From the NCBI RefSeq assembly GCF_003963535.1, contig NZ_CP034539.1, positions 744,001 to 808,000 of the forward strand: a DNA stretch of 64,000 nt, read 5' to 3'. Each line of letters begins with the position of its first letter. Positions within the stretch are counted from its first letter, which is position 1. Both the position numbers and the translations under genes were made by a program. Below, piece by piece: positions 7,261 to 16,029 of the stretch. Origin of the DNA: Streptomyces cyaneochromogenes. GTDB lineage: Bacteria > Actinomycetota > Actinomycetes > Streptomycetales > Streptomycetaceae. The notes beneath the pieces are model-generated. The model had not been told where the DNA came from and searched no databases. It saw only the letters and a list, made by a program, of their open reading frames with translations.

Positions 7261-8550
7261 TCAGTTCCCGACGCCGTTGCCGATGATCTCGCCGAGGCCG
7301 TTGCCGGTGCCGTCGGCGTTGCCGTTGCCGACCTCTTCCCCGGCTCCGGCCTCTTCACCGGCGCCCGCTTCCTCACCGGCGCCCGCCTCATCGCCGGCCC
7401 CGGCCTCCTCACCCGCGCCCGCGCCGCCCGCGGCGTCGCCGCCGAGGGTCGCGCCGACCGCCTCCAGGGCGGTGGTCACCGGCTGGAAGAAGGTCTCGCC
7501 GCCGACCGTGCAGTCACCGCTGCCGCCGGAGGTGAGGCCGATCGCGAGGCCGTCCTGGGTGAACAGGGAGCCGCCGCTGTCGCCGGGCTCGGCGCAGACG
7601 TTGGTCTGGATGAGCCCGGTGACCGTGCCCTCCGGGTAGTTGACGGTGGCGTCGAGCCCGGTGACCTGGCCGTCGCTCAGCCCGGTGGTGCTGCCCATCC
7701 GGAAGACCTGCAGACCGACCTCGGCGTCCGCGGCCTGGCTGATCGCGACGGTCTGGTCGCCGAGGTTGACCTCGCTGGGCGCCTGGGTCGCCGGGTCGTC
7801 GTACTTGACGAGCGCGAAGTCGCCCGCGCCGGGGAAGGTGGCCTGGTCGACGGTGGCGATCGGCTGGCCGCCCTCGGCGTCCGACCACTGCTCGGCCGCG
7901 ACCCCGCAGTGACCGGCGGTCAGGAAGGCGGGAGTGCCGTCGCCCGCGGTGACGTTGAAGCCCGCGGAGCAGCGTGAGCCGCCGGCGAAGATGGCGTCGC
8001 CGCCGGAGAGGAACGTCTTGAAGGTGCCGGCCGACTTCTTGACGGACGCCATGCCCGAACCGAGGCTCTGGACGGTCGACTCCAGCTGGTCCCAGTTGTC
8101 GCCGGTGACGGTGCTGTCGGCGGTGACGAGGATCTTGTTCGTTCTGGGGTCGACGGCCCACGCGGTACCCGGGATGGTCGCCTCGGACTTCAGGGTCTGC
8201 GCGCCGGACGCGAGCTCGTCCAGGCTGTTCTCGACCTCACGGACCTTCGCGCCGGCCTGCTTCGCCTGGACGATCACGTTGTTGTTGTCGCCCGGGACGA
8301 CGTTGACGACGAGCTGCTGGCTCTCGGCGTCGTAGTACGAACCGGCAAAGGCGTCGCCGAGCAGACCCGCGAGCTGCGAGGCGAGATCCGACGCGTCCCC
8401 CGCCTTCAGGGTCTTGGGGGCGGCGGCGGTGTCCGACGCGCCGTCCTGGGACGCGTTGGCGTTCGGCAGCAGGATCGCGGCCGCTCCGAGCGCCACCACG
8501 CTCCCCGCGGCTATCGCGGCCTTGCGCTTCGGAATTCGCTTGTGACTCAA
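7261..8550 (-). CDS. Secreted S1-family (streptogrisin/alpha-lytic type) serine endopeptidase
   Basis: The TTG at 8550 lies 9 bases after AGGAGG and gives 429 residues. An N-terminal signal (KRKAAIAAGSVVALGAAAILL) precedes a ~150-residue propeptide of the alpha-lytic type. The mature enzyme probably begins near LSGGDAIFAGG (~181). The catalytic triad is His214 (TAGHC), Asp244 (GDFALV) and Ser325 (GDSGGS). The C-terminus carries an unusual acidic AGAGEE hexapeptide repeat (five units) then a Gly/Asn-rich tail. The enzyme is exported and self-processed, and probably degrades extracellular protein. The tail may be a wall-association or spacer element (inferred). It shares a strong terminator with the convergent phosphatase gene. 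Confidence 0.88.
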   Translation of the reverse strand: MSHKRIPKRKAAIAAGSVVALGAAAILLPNANASQDGASDTAAAPKTLKAGDASDLASQLAGLLGDAFAGSYYDAESQQLVVNVVPGDNNNVIVQAKQAGAKVREVENSLDELASGAQTLKSEATIPGTAWAVDPRTNKILVTADSTVTGDNWDQLESTVQSLGSGMASVKKSAGTFKTFLSGGDAIFAGGSRCSAGFNVTAGDGTPAFLTAGHCGVAAEQWSDAEGGQPIATVDQATFPGAGDFALVKYDDPATQAPSEVNLGDQTVAISQAADAEVGLQVFRMGSTTGLSDGQVTGLDATVNYPEGTVTGLIQTNVCAEPGDSGGSLFTQDGLAIGLTSGGSGDCTVGGETFFQPVTTALEAVGATLGGDAAGGAGAGEEAGAGDEAGAGEEAGAGEEAGAGEEVGNGNADGTGNGLGEIIGNGVGN

Positions 8551-8738
8551 ACTTCTCGACCTCCTGGGGGACGGGGTCTGTGCCGCTGTTCGTGCGGCAG
8601 CTGTTCGGGGCGCCTGGTTGGCAGTTGGTACGCACGGGTCGCGTGGTGCGTTCAATTCCGTTTGCGCGCGCCTTGCTCGGAACACCGAATCGGCCAAGGA
8701 CCACATCTGGGAGTCCGGCGGCGGGAACAATCCCCCAT

Positions 8739-9152
8739 ATGACGATGACCACCGCTGAAGCCGACAAGATCCTCTCCACCAATTTCGCCCCCTGGGTCCT
8801 GGCGCTCGGCCTGTCCGTCGAGTCGGTGGAGAGCCACCGCGCGATCCTGCGTCTGCCCTGGTCAAATGAGCTCGCCCGGGAGGGCGGCGCGCTGTCGGGG
8901 CAGGCTCTGATGGCCGCCGCCGACACCGCGACCGTGATCGCCGTGTCGGCGGCGCGCGGGGCGTACGGGCCGATGACGACGGTGCAGCAGTCGACGTCCT
9001 TTCAGCGCGCGGTGATCGGTTCGGATGTCCTGATCGAAGCGGTCGTCACCAAACTGGGCCGCCGGATGGCCTTCGCCGACATCTCCATGACCGTTGAGAG
9101 TTCTGGGGAAATCGCGGCCCGGGCGAGCACGGTGTACGCCCTTCTGGGCTGA
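8739..9152 (+). CDS. PaaI-family hotdog-fold thioesterase
   Basis: A 137-residue protein of typical single-hotdog length. The central segment REGGALSGQALMAAADTATVIAV matches the PaaI/YdiI active-site helix with its Gly and Asp, followed by TTVQQSTSFQRAV and GRRMAFADISM beta strands. The family hydrolyses acyl-CoA thioesters. The ATG at 8739 is chosen because upstream sequence lies in the protease promoter region. It stands alone, divergent from the protease gene, and its substrate cannot be read from the sequence. Confidence 0.78.
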   Translation: MTMTTAEADKILSTNFAPWVLALGLSVESVESHRAILRLPWSNELAREGGALSGQALMAAADTATVIAVSAARGAYGPMTTVQQSTSFQRAVIGSDVLIEAVVTKLGRRMAFADISMTVESSGEIAARASTVYALLG

Positions 9153-9628
9153 CACGATCCGCTACTGATCGGCAACGGTCAGTTGAGAACCTCGATCGGA
9201 ATCCCGGCTCCAGGGAATCTGCACATTCAATGCTCAACGAAGTCACCGTGCGCCGGGGTTCTGCACAAGGGGCTACCCACGGTCACCCCCTTGGGGCGGG
9301 AGTGTCGGATTCGCCTCCGCGCCCTCCCGGACCGCCTGTAACAGAAGCAACAGCCCGTCCGAGCCGATGCTGTGACGCTTGTGAAGAAGTCGCCGACGAG
9401 ACGTGCGCGAGTCTGCACGGATCGATGCCTCCCAGGCTCAAGTGCCCTGGTGAGACCGTCGTTTGATTGGAAGCCCGCACCCGCAGCGTGCTTTGATCCA
9501 TCGCACCGCAGGGGCCACTGACGGTTCCCGGAAACGGGCGCCGGGCACCCGCGGTCGCGGCCGTCATCTGTCCCCCAGAGGGGGCCGCTCCCCCTTGTGA
9601 AATACCCATTAGGAAGGGAAGTTCCATC
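9153..9628. other. Intergenic region upstream of the peptide precursor
   Basis: No gene is supported in these 476 bp. A small inverted repeat CAAGGGG/CCCCTTG (9266-9272 with 9287-9293) may end the thioesterase transcript. The 3' end holds the precursor's ribosome site aggaagggaag about 7 bases before its ATG. A promoter for the export locus is expected here but could not be placed. Confidence 0.4.
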
Positions 9629-9844
9629 ATGAACTCCACCCCCCAGGTTGCGACCGTCGAGATCTCCGACGCCGAGCTCGACAACGTCTCCGGCGGCCTG
9701 CAGGTCAACGCCGTGAACGGTGCCCTCGACGCTGTCAACGGCATTGCCCCGGTTTCCGGCCTGGTCGACACGGTCGTCGGCACCGTGGAGGGTGTCACCG
9801 GCCTGAACACCGCCCCGGTCTCGGGCCTGGTCGCCGGTCTCTGA
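9629..9844 (+). CDS. Double-glycine leader peptide precursor, cysteine-free core
   Basis: A 71-residue peptide with a strong ribosome site. Residues 1-23 form a leader ending ISDAELDNVSGG, the Gly-Gly pattern cut by C39 peptidases. The predicted 48-residue core starts LQVNAVNGALDAVNG and has no Cys, Lys, Arg, His or aromatic residue. It is hydrophobic, Gly/Val/Ala-rich, weakly acidic (D34, D47, E54) and repeats APVSGLV (40-46 and 62-68). With no Cys it cannot form lanthionine or sactionine links. Three genes downstream encode a matching export and processing system, and no modification enzyme is nearby. It may be an unmodified bacteriocin, a surface-active or self-assembling peptide, or a signal; the sequence does not decide. 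Confidence 0.8.
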   Translation: MNSTPQVATVEISDAELDNVSGGLQVNAVNGALDAVNGIAPVSGLVDTVVGTVEGVTGLNTAPVSGLVAGL

Positions 9845-9862
9845 TCGCGCCTTTGTACCGCT

Positions 9863-9895
9863 GAGTCCCGGAGCCGTTCCCCGGCTCCGGGACTC
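9863..9895 (+). terminator. Hairpin between precursor and export genes
   Basis: A 14-bp perfect stem (9863-9876 with 9882-9895, GAGTCCCGGAGCCG arm) with a 5-base loop lies 19 bp after the precursor stop. The next gene starts at 9988 with no obvious separate promoter. This arrangement suggests partial termination, giving excess precursor mRNA. Confidence 0.75.
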
Positions 9896-9987
9896 TCGGG
9901 TGCCGGAAAACAATTCCGGCACCACTCGCAAAACGACCGGCCCTCTCGAGCGCCGGTCTCCCGTCACATCAGGTGAGGGATAGTTCC

Positions 9988-10794
9988 ATGCAGTTCCGCC
10001 AACAGGCCCTCGCCAAGCTCCAGTCCCCGGAGGAGCTCGATCTTCCGGTGCGCTTCGCCCGCCCCCAGGGCTGGCTGGTCCTCTCCGTGACGGTCGTCGT
10101 GATGGCCGCCGCCTCCGTGTGGGCGGTGACCGGCTCGGTCACCTCCACGGTCAGCGCGCCCGCCATCCTCACGCACGGCCAGGGCAGCTACATCCTGCAG
10201 AGCCCGGTCGCCGGCCAGGTCACCGCGGTCGTCGCGAAACAGGGCCAGCGGCTCCCGGCGAACTCCCCCGTCCTGAAGGTCCGTACGGCCGAGGGCGAGA
10301 CCGTCGTCCGGACGGTCGCCGCGGGCCGGGTCACCGCGCTCGCCGCCACCATCGGGCAGATCATCTCCACCGGCGCGAACGTCGCCGCCGTCGAGAAGGT
10401 CGCCCACACCAAGGACCCGCTGTACGCCACGGTGTACGTCCCCGCCGAGAACGCGGCCTCCATCCCCGACAAGGCGGCGGTGGATCTCACCGTCTCCTCC
10501 GTGCCCACCCAGGAGTACGGCGTCCTGCACGGCCATGTGAAGTCGGTGGACCGCTCCGCGCAGTCGGCGCAGCAGATCGCCGCGTTCCTGGGGGACAACC
10601 AGCTGGGCGAGCAGTTCACCAAGGACGGCAGGCCGGTGGCCGTCCTGGTGAAGCTGGACAAGAAGTCGACCACGAAGAGCGGCTACGCCTGGTCGTCCGC
10701 GGACGGGCCGCCGTTCGACCTCACCTCCATGACCCTGGCCTCGGGCTCGATCCGGCTGGCCGACGAGCGTCCCGTCGATTGGCTGCTGCCGTGA
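9988..10794 (+). CDS. HlyD-type membrane-fusion/accessory protein of the peptide export locus
   Basis: The ATG at 9988 follows GAGGGA by 7 bases and gives 268 residues. A cytosolic head is followed by one membrane helix (~32-52, WLVLSVTVVVMAAASVWAV). The rest is beta-rich and biotinyl-lipoyl-like (ILQSPVAGQVTAVVAKQGQRLPANSPVLKVRTAEG), as in membrane-fusion partners of ABC exporters. It lacks the long coiled coil of Gram-negative HlyD, which suits a monoderm. It matches the secretion protein of NHLP/NHLM-type bacteriocin loci. The stop overlaps the GTG of the next gene (GTGA), so the two are translationally coupled. Confidence 0.8.
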   Translation: MQFRQQALAKLQSPEELDLPVRFARPQGWLVLSVTVVVMAAASVWAVTGSVTSTVSAPAILTHGQGSYILQSPVAGQVTAVVAKQGQRLPANSPVLKVRTAEGETVVRTVAAGRVTALAATIGQIISTGANVAAVEKVAHTKDPLYATVYVPAENAASIPDKAAVDLTVSSVPTQEYGVLHGHVKSVDRSAQSAQQIAAFLGDNQLGEQFTKDGRPVAVLVKLDKKSTTKSGYAWSSADGPPFDLTSMTLASGSIRLADERPVDWLLP

Positions 10795-13013
10795 GCGCCG
10801 CCCAGGAGACCCGCAGCAGGCGCCGCGCCGCCCCGCCCAAGCGCCCTGTCCCCAAGGGGCGGGTGAAGACCGTCCGCACGCCCACGGTGCTGCAGATGGA
10901 GGCCGTGGAGTGCGGCGCCGCCTCCCTCGCGATGGTGCTCGGCCACTACGGCCGCCATGTCCCGCTGGAGGAGCTGCGCATCGCGTGCGGTGTCTCCCGC
11001 GACGGCTCACGCGCCAGCAACCTGCTCAAGGCGGCCCGCAGCTACGGCCTGACCGCCAAGGGCATGCAGATGGACACGGCCGCCCTCGCCGAGGTGAAGA
11101 CCCCGGCCGTCCTGTTCTGGGAGTTCAACCACTACGTCGTCTACGACGGCATGGGCCGCCGCTTCGGCCGGCGCGGCGTGTACATCAACGATCCCGCCAA
11201 GGGCCGCCGCTTCGTGCCCATGGAGGACTTCGACGGCAGCTTCACCGGCGTCGTCCTGGTCATGGAGCCCGGCGAGGGCTTCAGCAAGGGCGGCCGCAAG
11301 CCCGGCGTGCTCGGCGCGATGCCGGCCCGTCTGCGGGGGACCGCGGGCACGATGCCCGCAGCGGTGCTGGCGAGCCTGCTGCTGGTGGTGGTCGGCGCGG
11401 CGGTGCCCGCGCTGAGCCGCACCTATATCGACATGTTCCTCATCGGCGGCCAGACCTCCCTGCTGAGCGTGCTGTTCGCGTCCATGGGGGCCAGCGTTCT
11501 GCTCACGGTCGTGCTGACCTGGCTGCAACAGGCGAACCTGCTGCGCGGCCGCATCATCTCCTCCACCCTCTCCAGCGCCCGCTTCCTGCGCCATCTGCTG
11601 CGGCTGCCGGTGACGTTCTTCTCCCAGCGCAGCCCGGCCGACCTGGTGCAGCGGCTCCAGTCGAACGACGCCGTCGCCGAGACACTCGCCCGTGACCTCG
11701 CGGCGGCCGGCGTGGACGCTGTGGTCGTCGTCCTCTACGCCCTCCTCCTCTACACCTACGACCCCCAGCTCACCTTCGTCGGCATCGGCGTGGCCCTGCT
11801 GAACGTGGTCGCCATGCGGGTCGTGATCCGTCTGCGCGCGACCCGTACGGCGAAGCTGCGCGCGGACAACGCCCGGCTGACCAACACCGCCTACACCGGT
11901 CTTCAGCTGATCGAGACGATGAAGGCGACCGGCGGTGAGGACGGCTACTTCCGCAAGTGGGCGGGCCAGCACGCCACGACGCTGGAGGAACAGCAGCGCC
12001 TCGGCGTGCCGAGCGCCTGGCTGGGCGTGGTCGCCCCGACGCTCGCCTCGCTCAACAGCGCGCTCATCCTCTGGATCGGCGGCATGCGGGCGGTCGAGGG
12101 TGGCATCTCCGTCGGCCTGCTGGTCGCCTTCCAGGCCCTGGTCACCCGCTTCACCGCGCCGATCACCCGCCTCAACGGCGTCGCGGGCCGCATCCAGGAC
12201 TTCGCCGCCGACGTGGCCCGCCTGAAGGACGTGGAGAACTTCGAGGCGGACCCGCTCTACGGCCGCCCCGGAGCGGGCGAGTCGACGCGCCGCCTGCACG
12301 GCCACGTCGAGCTGCAGAACATCACCTTCGGCTACAGCCCGCTCGACAAACCCCTGCTCACCGGCTTCGACCTGACCGTCGGACCGGGCCGGCAGGTGGC
12401 CCTGGTCGGCGGCTCGGGCAGCGGCAAGTCGACGGTCTCGCGCCTGATCTCGGGCCTGTACGCCCCCTGGGAGGGCGTCATCCGCATCGACGACCAGCGC
12501 ATCGAGGACATTCCGCGCGGCGCGCTCGCCGCGTCCGTCTCCTTCGTCGACCAGGAGGTGTTCCTCTTCGAGGGCACGGTCCGCGACAACGTGGCGCTGT
12601 GGGACCCGTCGATCCCGGACGACGCCGTGGTGGACGCGCTGCGTGACGCGGCGCTGTACGACATGGTCATGCGCCGGCCCGGCGGCATCCACAGCAGGGT
12701 GGAGCAGGACGGCCGCAACTTCTCCGGCGGGCAGCGTCAGCGCCTGGAGATCGCCCGGGCGCTGGTGCGCCGCCCCAGCATCCTCGTCCTCGACGAGGTG
12801 ACGAGCGCGCTGGACGCCGAGACCGAGCAGGTCGTGATGGACAACCTGCGCAAGCGCGGCTGTGCCTGTGTGGTGATCGCACACCGGCTCAGCACCGTGC
12901 GCGACAGCGACGAGATCGTCGTACTCCAGCACGGCACGATCGTGGAACGCGGGCGGCACGAGGAGCTCGTGGCGCGCGGCGGCGCGTACGCGGCACTGGT
13001 CAAGGAGCGGTGA
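10791..13013 (+). CDS. Peptidase-containing ABC exporter (C39 peptidase, permease, ATPase)
   Basis: A 740-residue protein from the GTG in GTGA overlap with the preceding gene. The N-terminal C39 peptidase has Cys41 (EAVECGAAS), His114 (FNHYVVYDG) and Asp134 (YINDPAKG). The six-helix membrane domain spans ~180-460. The ATPase domain has Walker A VGGSGSGKST, signature FSGGQRQ, Walker B ILVLDEV and H-loop IAHR, all intact. The family cuts leaders after Gly-Gly and exports the core, so the 71-residue precursor upstream is the obvious substrate. It resembles NHLP-family peptidase/permease/ATPase subunits, which work with a second ABC protein like the one encoded next. Confidence 0.9.
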   Translation: MSAAQETRSRRRAAPPKRPVPKGRVKTVRTPTVLQMEAVECGAASLAMVLGHYGRHVPLEELRIACGVSRDGSRASNLLKAARSYGLTAKGMQMDTAALAEVKTPAVLFWEFNHYVVYDGMGRRFGRRGVYINDPAKGRRFVPMEDFDGSFTGVVLVMEPGEGFSKGGRKPGVLGAMPARLRGTAGTMPAAVLASLLLVVVGAAVPALSRTYIDMFLIGGQTSLLSVLFASMGASVLLTVVLTWLQQANLLRGRIISSTLSSARFLRHLLRLPVTFFSQRSPADLVQRLQSNDAVAETLARDLAAAGVDAVVVVLYALLLYTYDPQLTFVGIGVALLNVVAMRVVIRLRATRTAKLRADNARLTNTAYTGLQLIETMKATGGEDGYFRKWAGQHATTLEEQQRLGVPSAWLGVVAPTLASLNSALILWIGGMRAVEGGISVGLLVAFQALVTRFTAPITRLNGVAGRIQDFAADVARLKDVENFEADPLYGRPGAGESTRRLHGHVELQNITFGYSPLDKPLLTGFDLTVGPGRQVALVGGSGSGKSTVSRLISGLYAPWEGVIRIDDQRIEDIPRGALAASVSFVDQEVFLFEGTVRDNVALWDPSIPDDAVVDALRDAALYDMVMRRPGGIHSRVEQDGRNFSGGQRQRLEIARALVRRPSILVLDEVTSALDAETEQVVMDNLRKRGCACVVIAHRLSTVRDSDEIVVLQHGTIVERGRHEELVARGGAYAALVKER

Positions 13014-13014
13014 G

Positions 13015-15831
13015 ATGACCTCCGTCCACGAGGGTGACCTCGTCCTCGACGCGCTCGGTCAGATGGGCACGCGCATCGACTGCGCCGGATTCAACCGCCT
13101 GGACCTCGAAGGCCCGCAGGTGCTGTGGCTGGTCGCGTCCGGCGCCGTGGACCTGTTCGCGGTCGACGCCGGGCAGCAGGGCCACTGGCATCACCTCGGC
13201 CGCCTGGAGGCGGGCTCACTGCTGCTGGGCCCGGTCGCCGGACCGCAGCACACACTGGTGGCCCGCCCGCTCAGGGACTGCGTGGTGCACCGCATAGGGC
13301 TGCGCGAGCTGTACCAGCCGGCCAACACCCAGACCTGGTCCTACGACGAGTACGGCAACCCGCAGTACGTCCCGCCGCAGACGAGCCCCCTGGAGTACGC
13401 CCTCGCCCTGGGCGTCGGCCGCAGCCTGACCATCCTCTTCCAGGCGCCCATGGCCACCGAGCGGGCCGCCGAGGTGACCGACGACGACGTCTTCTGGATG
13501 CAGGTGCCGCCGGGCAGTGTGCAGTACGGCTCGCTGTACGGCGCGGAGGCGGCCGCCGACCTGCTGATGGACCCGGCGGTCTGGCAGTCCATGGTCGACC
13601 AGCAGTACCGCCTGCTGACCACGCTGGACCGCTGGATCGAGCAGCTGGAGCGCACCCACGAGTCGCGTACGGCCGAGGGCATCAAGGCCGGTGAGGCGGT
13701 GCGCGCGCAGGCCGACCGGACGCTGCTGGCCTCCATCGGCAAGCGCAGCGACAAGCGGACGACGGCCGCCGACGCGGACGCCAGCTACGCGGCCTGCAAG
13801 CTGGTCGCCGAGGCGGCCGGGATCACCCTGGCGGAGCCCGCGCAGAGCGGCACCGAGAGCGACCGTCTCGACCCGGTCGAGCGGGTGGCCCTCGCGTCGC
13901 GCGTGCGCACCCGGGCCGTACGGCTGGACGGGCGGTGGTGGCGGGACAACGTAGGGCCGCTGGTGGGCCACCGCGCGCTGTCGGGCGCGCCCGTGGCGCT
14001 GCTGTGGCGGCGCGGCGGCTATGTCGCCGTCCATCCGGCGACCGGCCGTGAGACACCGGTCGAGAAGGCCAACGCGGAGGAGTTCGAGCCGCGCGCGGTG
14101 ATGTTCTACCGTCCGCTGCCCGACCGCGCGCCCAGTCCGCTGCGACTCCTGCGGTTCAGCATGCGGGGCACGGGCGGCGATCTGACGAACCTGCTGATCA
14201 GCGGCCTGGTGACGGTCGCGATCGGTGCGCTGGTGCCGATCGCGACCGGCAAGGTGCTCGGCGAGTTCGTGCCGAAGGCCCAGACCGCGCTGATCGTGCA
14301 GTTCTGTCTGGCCGTGATGATCAGCAGCGTGGTGGCCGCGGCGTTCATGCTGCTGCAGAACCTGACGATCCTGCGTCTGGAGGGCCGGATCGAGGCGACC
14401 CTCCAACCGGCCCTGTGGGACCGGCTGCTGCGGCTTCCCACGAAGTTCTTCACCGAGCGCTCGACCGGCGAGCTGGCGAGCCAGGCCATGGGCATCAGCG
14501 CGATCCGCCGCCTGATGGCCGGAGTCGGCCCCGTCGTGGCGCAGTCGGTGACGGTGGGCGCGATGAACCTGGCGCTGCTGTTCTGGTACAGCGCGGCGAT
14601 GGCGCTGGCCGCGATCGGCATGCTCGTCGTCATCGCGGCCGTGTTCCTGGGGCTCGGGCTGTGGCAGGTGCGCTGGCAGCGGCGGCTCGTGGTGCTCGGC
14701 AACAAGCTGAACAACCAGGCGTTCCAGACGCTGCGCGGCCTGCCGAAGCTGCGGGTCGCGGCGGCGGAGAACTACGCGTACGCGGCCTGGGCCGACCGGT
14801 TCGCGCGCAGCCGTGAGCTCCAGCAGAAGGTGGGGCGGATCAAGAACCTCACCGCGGTGCTGGGCGCCGTGTATCTGCCCCTGTGCACGCTGGTGATGTT
14901 CATGCTGCTCGCGGGCCCGGCGCGCGGCTCGATGTCCGCGGCGGCGTTCCTCACCTTCAACACGTCGGTGACGATGCTGCTGACCTCGGTCACCCAGCTG
15001 ACCGGCGCATTCGTCTCGGTGGTGGCCGCGCTGCCGCTGTTCGAGGAGATCAAGCCGGTGCTGGACGCGACGCCCGAGGTGCGCACGGCGAGCACCCGCC
15101 CGGGCCCGCTGACGGGGTCGATCGAGGCTCGCCGCCTGTCCTTCCGGTACTCCGACGACGGTCCTCTGATCCTCGACGACGTGTCCTTCGACGTACGCTC
15201 CGGCGAGTTCGTGGCGATCGTCGGCCCGAGCGGCTGCGGCAAGTCGACGCTGCTGCGCCTGCTGATCGGCTTCGACAAACCGGTGTCCGGGAGCGTGCTC
15301 TACGACGGCCAGGACCTGTCGGCGCTCGACCAGTCGGCGGTGCGCCGGCAGTGCGGGGTGGTGCTCCAGCACGCCCAGCCGTTCACCGGGTCCATCCTGG
15401 ACGTCATCTGCGGTACGGAGCCGTACACGCCGGAGGAGGCGATGGCGGCGGCCGAGATGGCGGGGCTCGCCGAGGACATCAAGCGGATGCCGATGGGACT
15501 GCACACCATCGTCTCGGGCAGCGGCGCGGTCTCCGGCGGCCAGCGCCAACGGCTGATGATCGCCCAGGCGTTGATCCGCCGCCCGCGCATCCTCTTCTTC
15601 GACGAGGCGACCAGCGCCCTGGACAACGAGACGCAGCGCACGGTCATCGAGTCGACCAAGGCCCTCAACGCCACCCGCATCGTCATCGCGCACCGCCTGT
15701 CGACGGTGCTGGACGCCGACCGCGTGATCGTCATGGAGGACGGCAAGGTCGCCCAGCAGGGCCCGCCCGCACAACTCCTCGCGGACACGAACGGGCGGCT
15801 GCACGAGCTGGTACGGCGCCAGATGGCGTGA
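13015..15831 (+). CDS. NHLP-type ABC permease/ATPase with long N-terminal domain
   Basis: A 938-residue protein, its ATG one base after the previous stop and with aaggagcgg upstream. Residues 1-~390 form a soluble domain. Its first ~100 residues resemble a cyclic-nucleotide-like fold (LWLVASGAVDLFAVDAG, then GSLLLGP). A membrane domain (~395-690) and an intact ATPase domain follow: Walker A VGPSGCGKST, signature VSGGQRQ, Walker B ILFFDEAT, H-loop IAHR. This is the layout of the second ABC subunit of NHLP/NHLM bacteriocin exporters. It probably pairs with the C39 exporter. The role of the N-terminal domain is unknown. Confidence 0.87.
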   Translation: MTSVHEGDLVLDALGQMGTRIDCAGFNRLDLEGPQVLWLVASGAVDLFAVDAGQQGHWHHLGRLEAGSLLLGPVAGPQHTLVARPLRDCVVHRIGLRELYQPANTQTWSYDEYGNPQYVPPQTSPLEYALALGVGRSLTILFQAPMATERAAEVTDDDVFWMQVPPGSVQYGSLYGAEAAADLLMDPAVWQSMVDQQYRLLTTLDRWIEQLERTHESRTAEGIKAGEAVRAQADRTLLASIGKRSDKRTTAADADASYAACKLVAEAAGITLAEPAQSGTESDRLDPVERVALASRVRTRAVRLDGRWWRDNVGPLVGHRALSGAPVALLWRRGGYVAVHPATGRETPVEKANAEEFEPRAVMFYRPLPDRAPSPLRLLRFSMRGTGGDLTNLLISGLVTVAIGALVPIATGKVLGEFVPKAQTALIVQFCLAVMISSVVAAAFMLLQNLTILRLEGRIEATLQPALWDRLLRLPTKFFTERSTGELASQAMGISAIRRLMAGVGPVVAQSVTVGAMNLALLFWYSAAMALAAIGMLVVIAAVFLGLGLWQVRWQRRLVVLGNKLNNQAFQTLRGLPKLRVAAAENYAYAAWADRFARSRELQQKVGRIKNLTAVLGAVYLPLCTLVMFMLLAGPARGSMSAAAFLTFNTSVTMLLTSVTQLTGAFVSVVAALPLFEEIKPVLDATPEVRTASTRPGPLTGSIEARRLSFRYSDDGPLILDDVSFDVRSGEFVAIVGPSGCGKSTLLRLLIGFDKPVSGSVLYDGQDLSALDQSAVRRQCGVVLQHAQPFTGSILDVICGTEPYTPEEAMAAAEMAGLAEDIKRMPMGLHTIVSGSGAVSGGQRQRLMIAQALIRRPRILFFDEATSALDNETQRTVIESTKALNATRIVIAHRLSTVLDADRVIVMEDGKVAQQGPPAQLLADTNGRLHELVRRQMA

Positions 15832-16029
15832 GTGCGCATCAAGTCCGGGGAAGCTTCGGGGGTTCGTCCGGCAACCCCTGGGGCGTCGCCCCGGAGACGG
15901 CCCTGACCCCGCCCCCGAGCCTTCCCTGATTCCCGTCCCGCACGGTTGTGCCCCCGATTGGATCACTGTCACGTTGATCATGCGGGCGACCCCCGTGATC
16001 CGTTTCGCAGGACTTTCGGAAGGGACTTC

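Noticed and set aside
4948..7977. Very long frames overlapping the phosphatase and protease genes on alternative frames
   Set aside because: Composition is Arg/Gly/Ala-rich, typical of high-GC shadow frames, with no motifs. The known genes in other frames have clear catalytic motifs.
8551..8865. Extending the S1 protease to ATG 8865
   Set aside because: It would place ~105 low-complexity residues before a good signal peptide and cross the divergent promoter. TTG 8550 has AGGAGG at ideal spacing.
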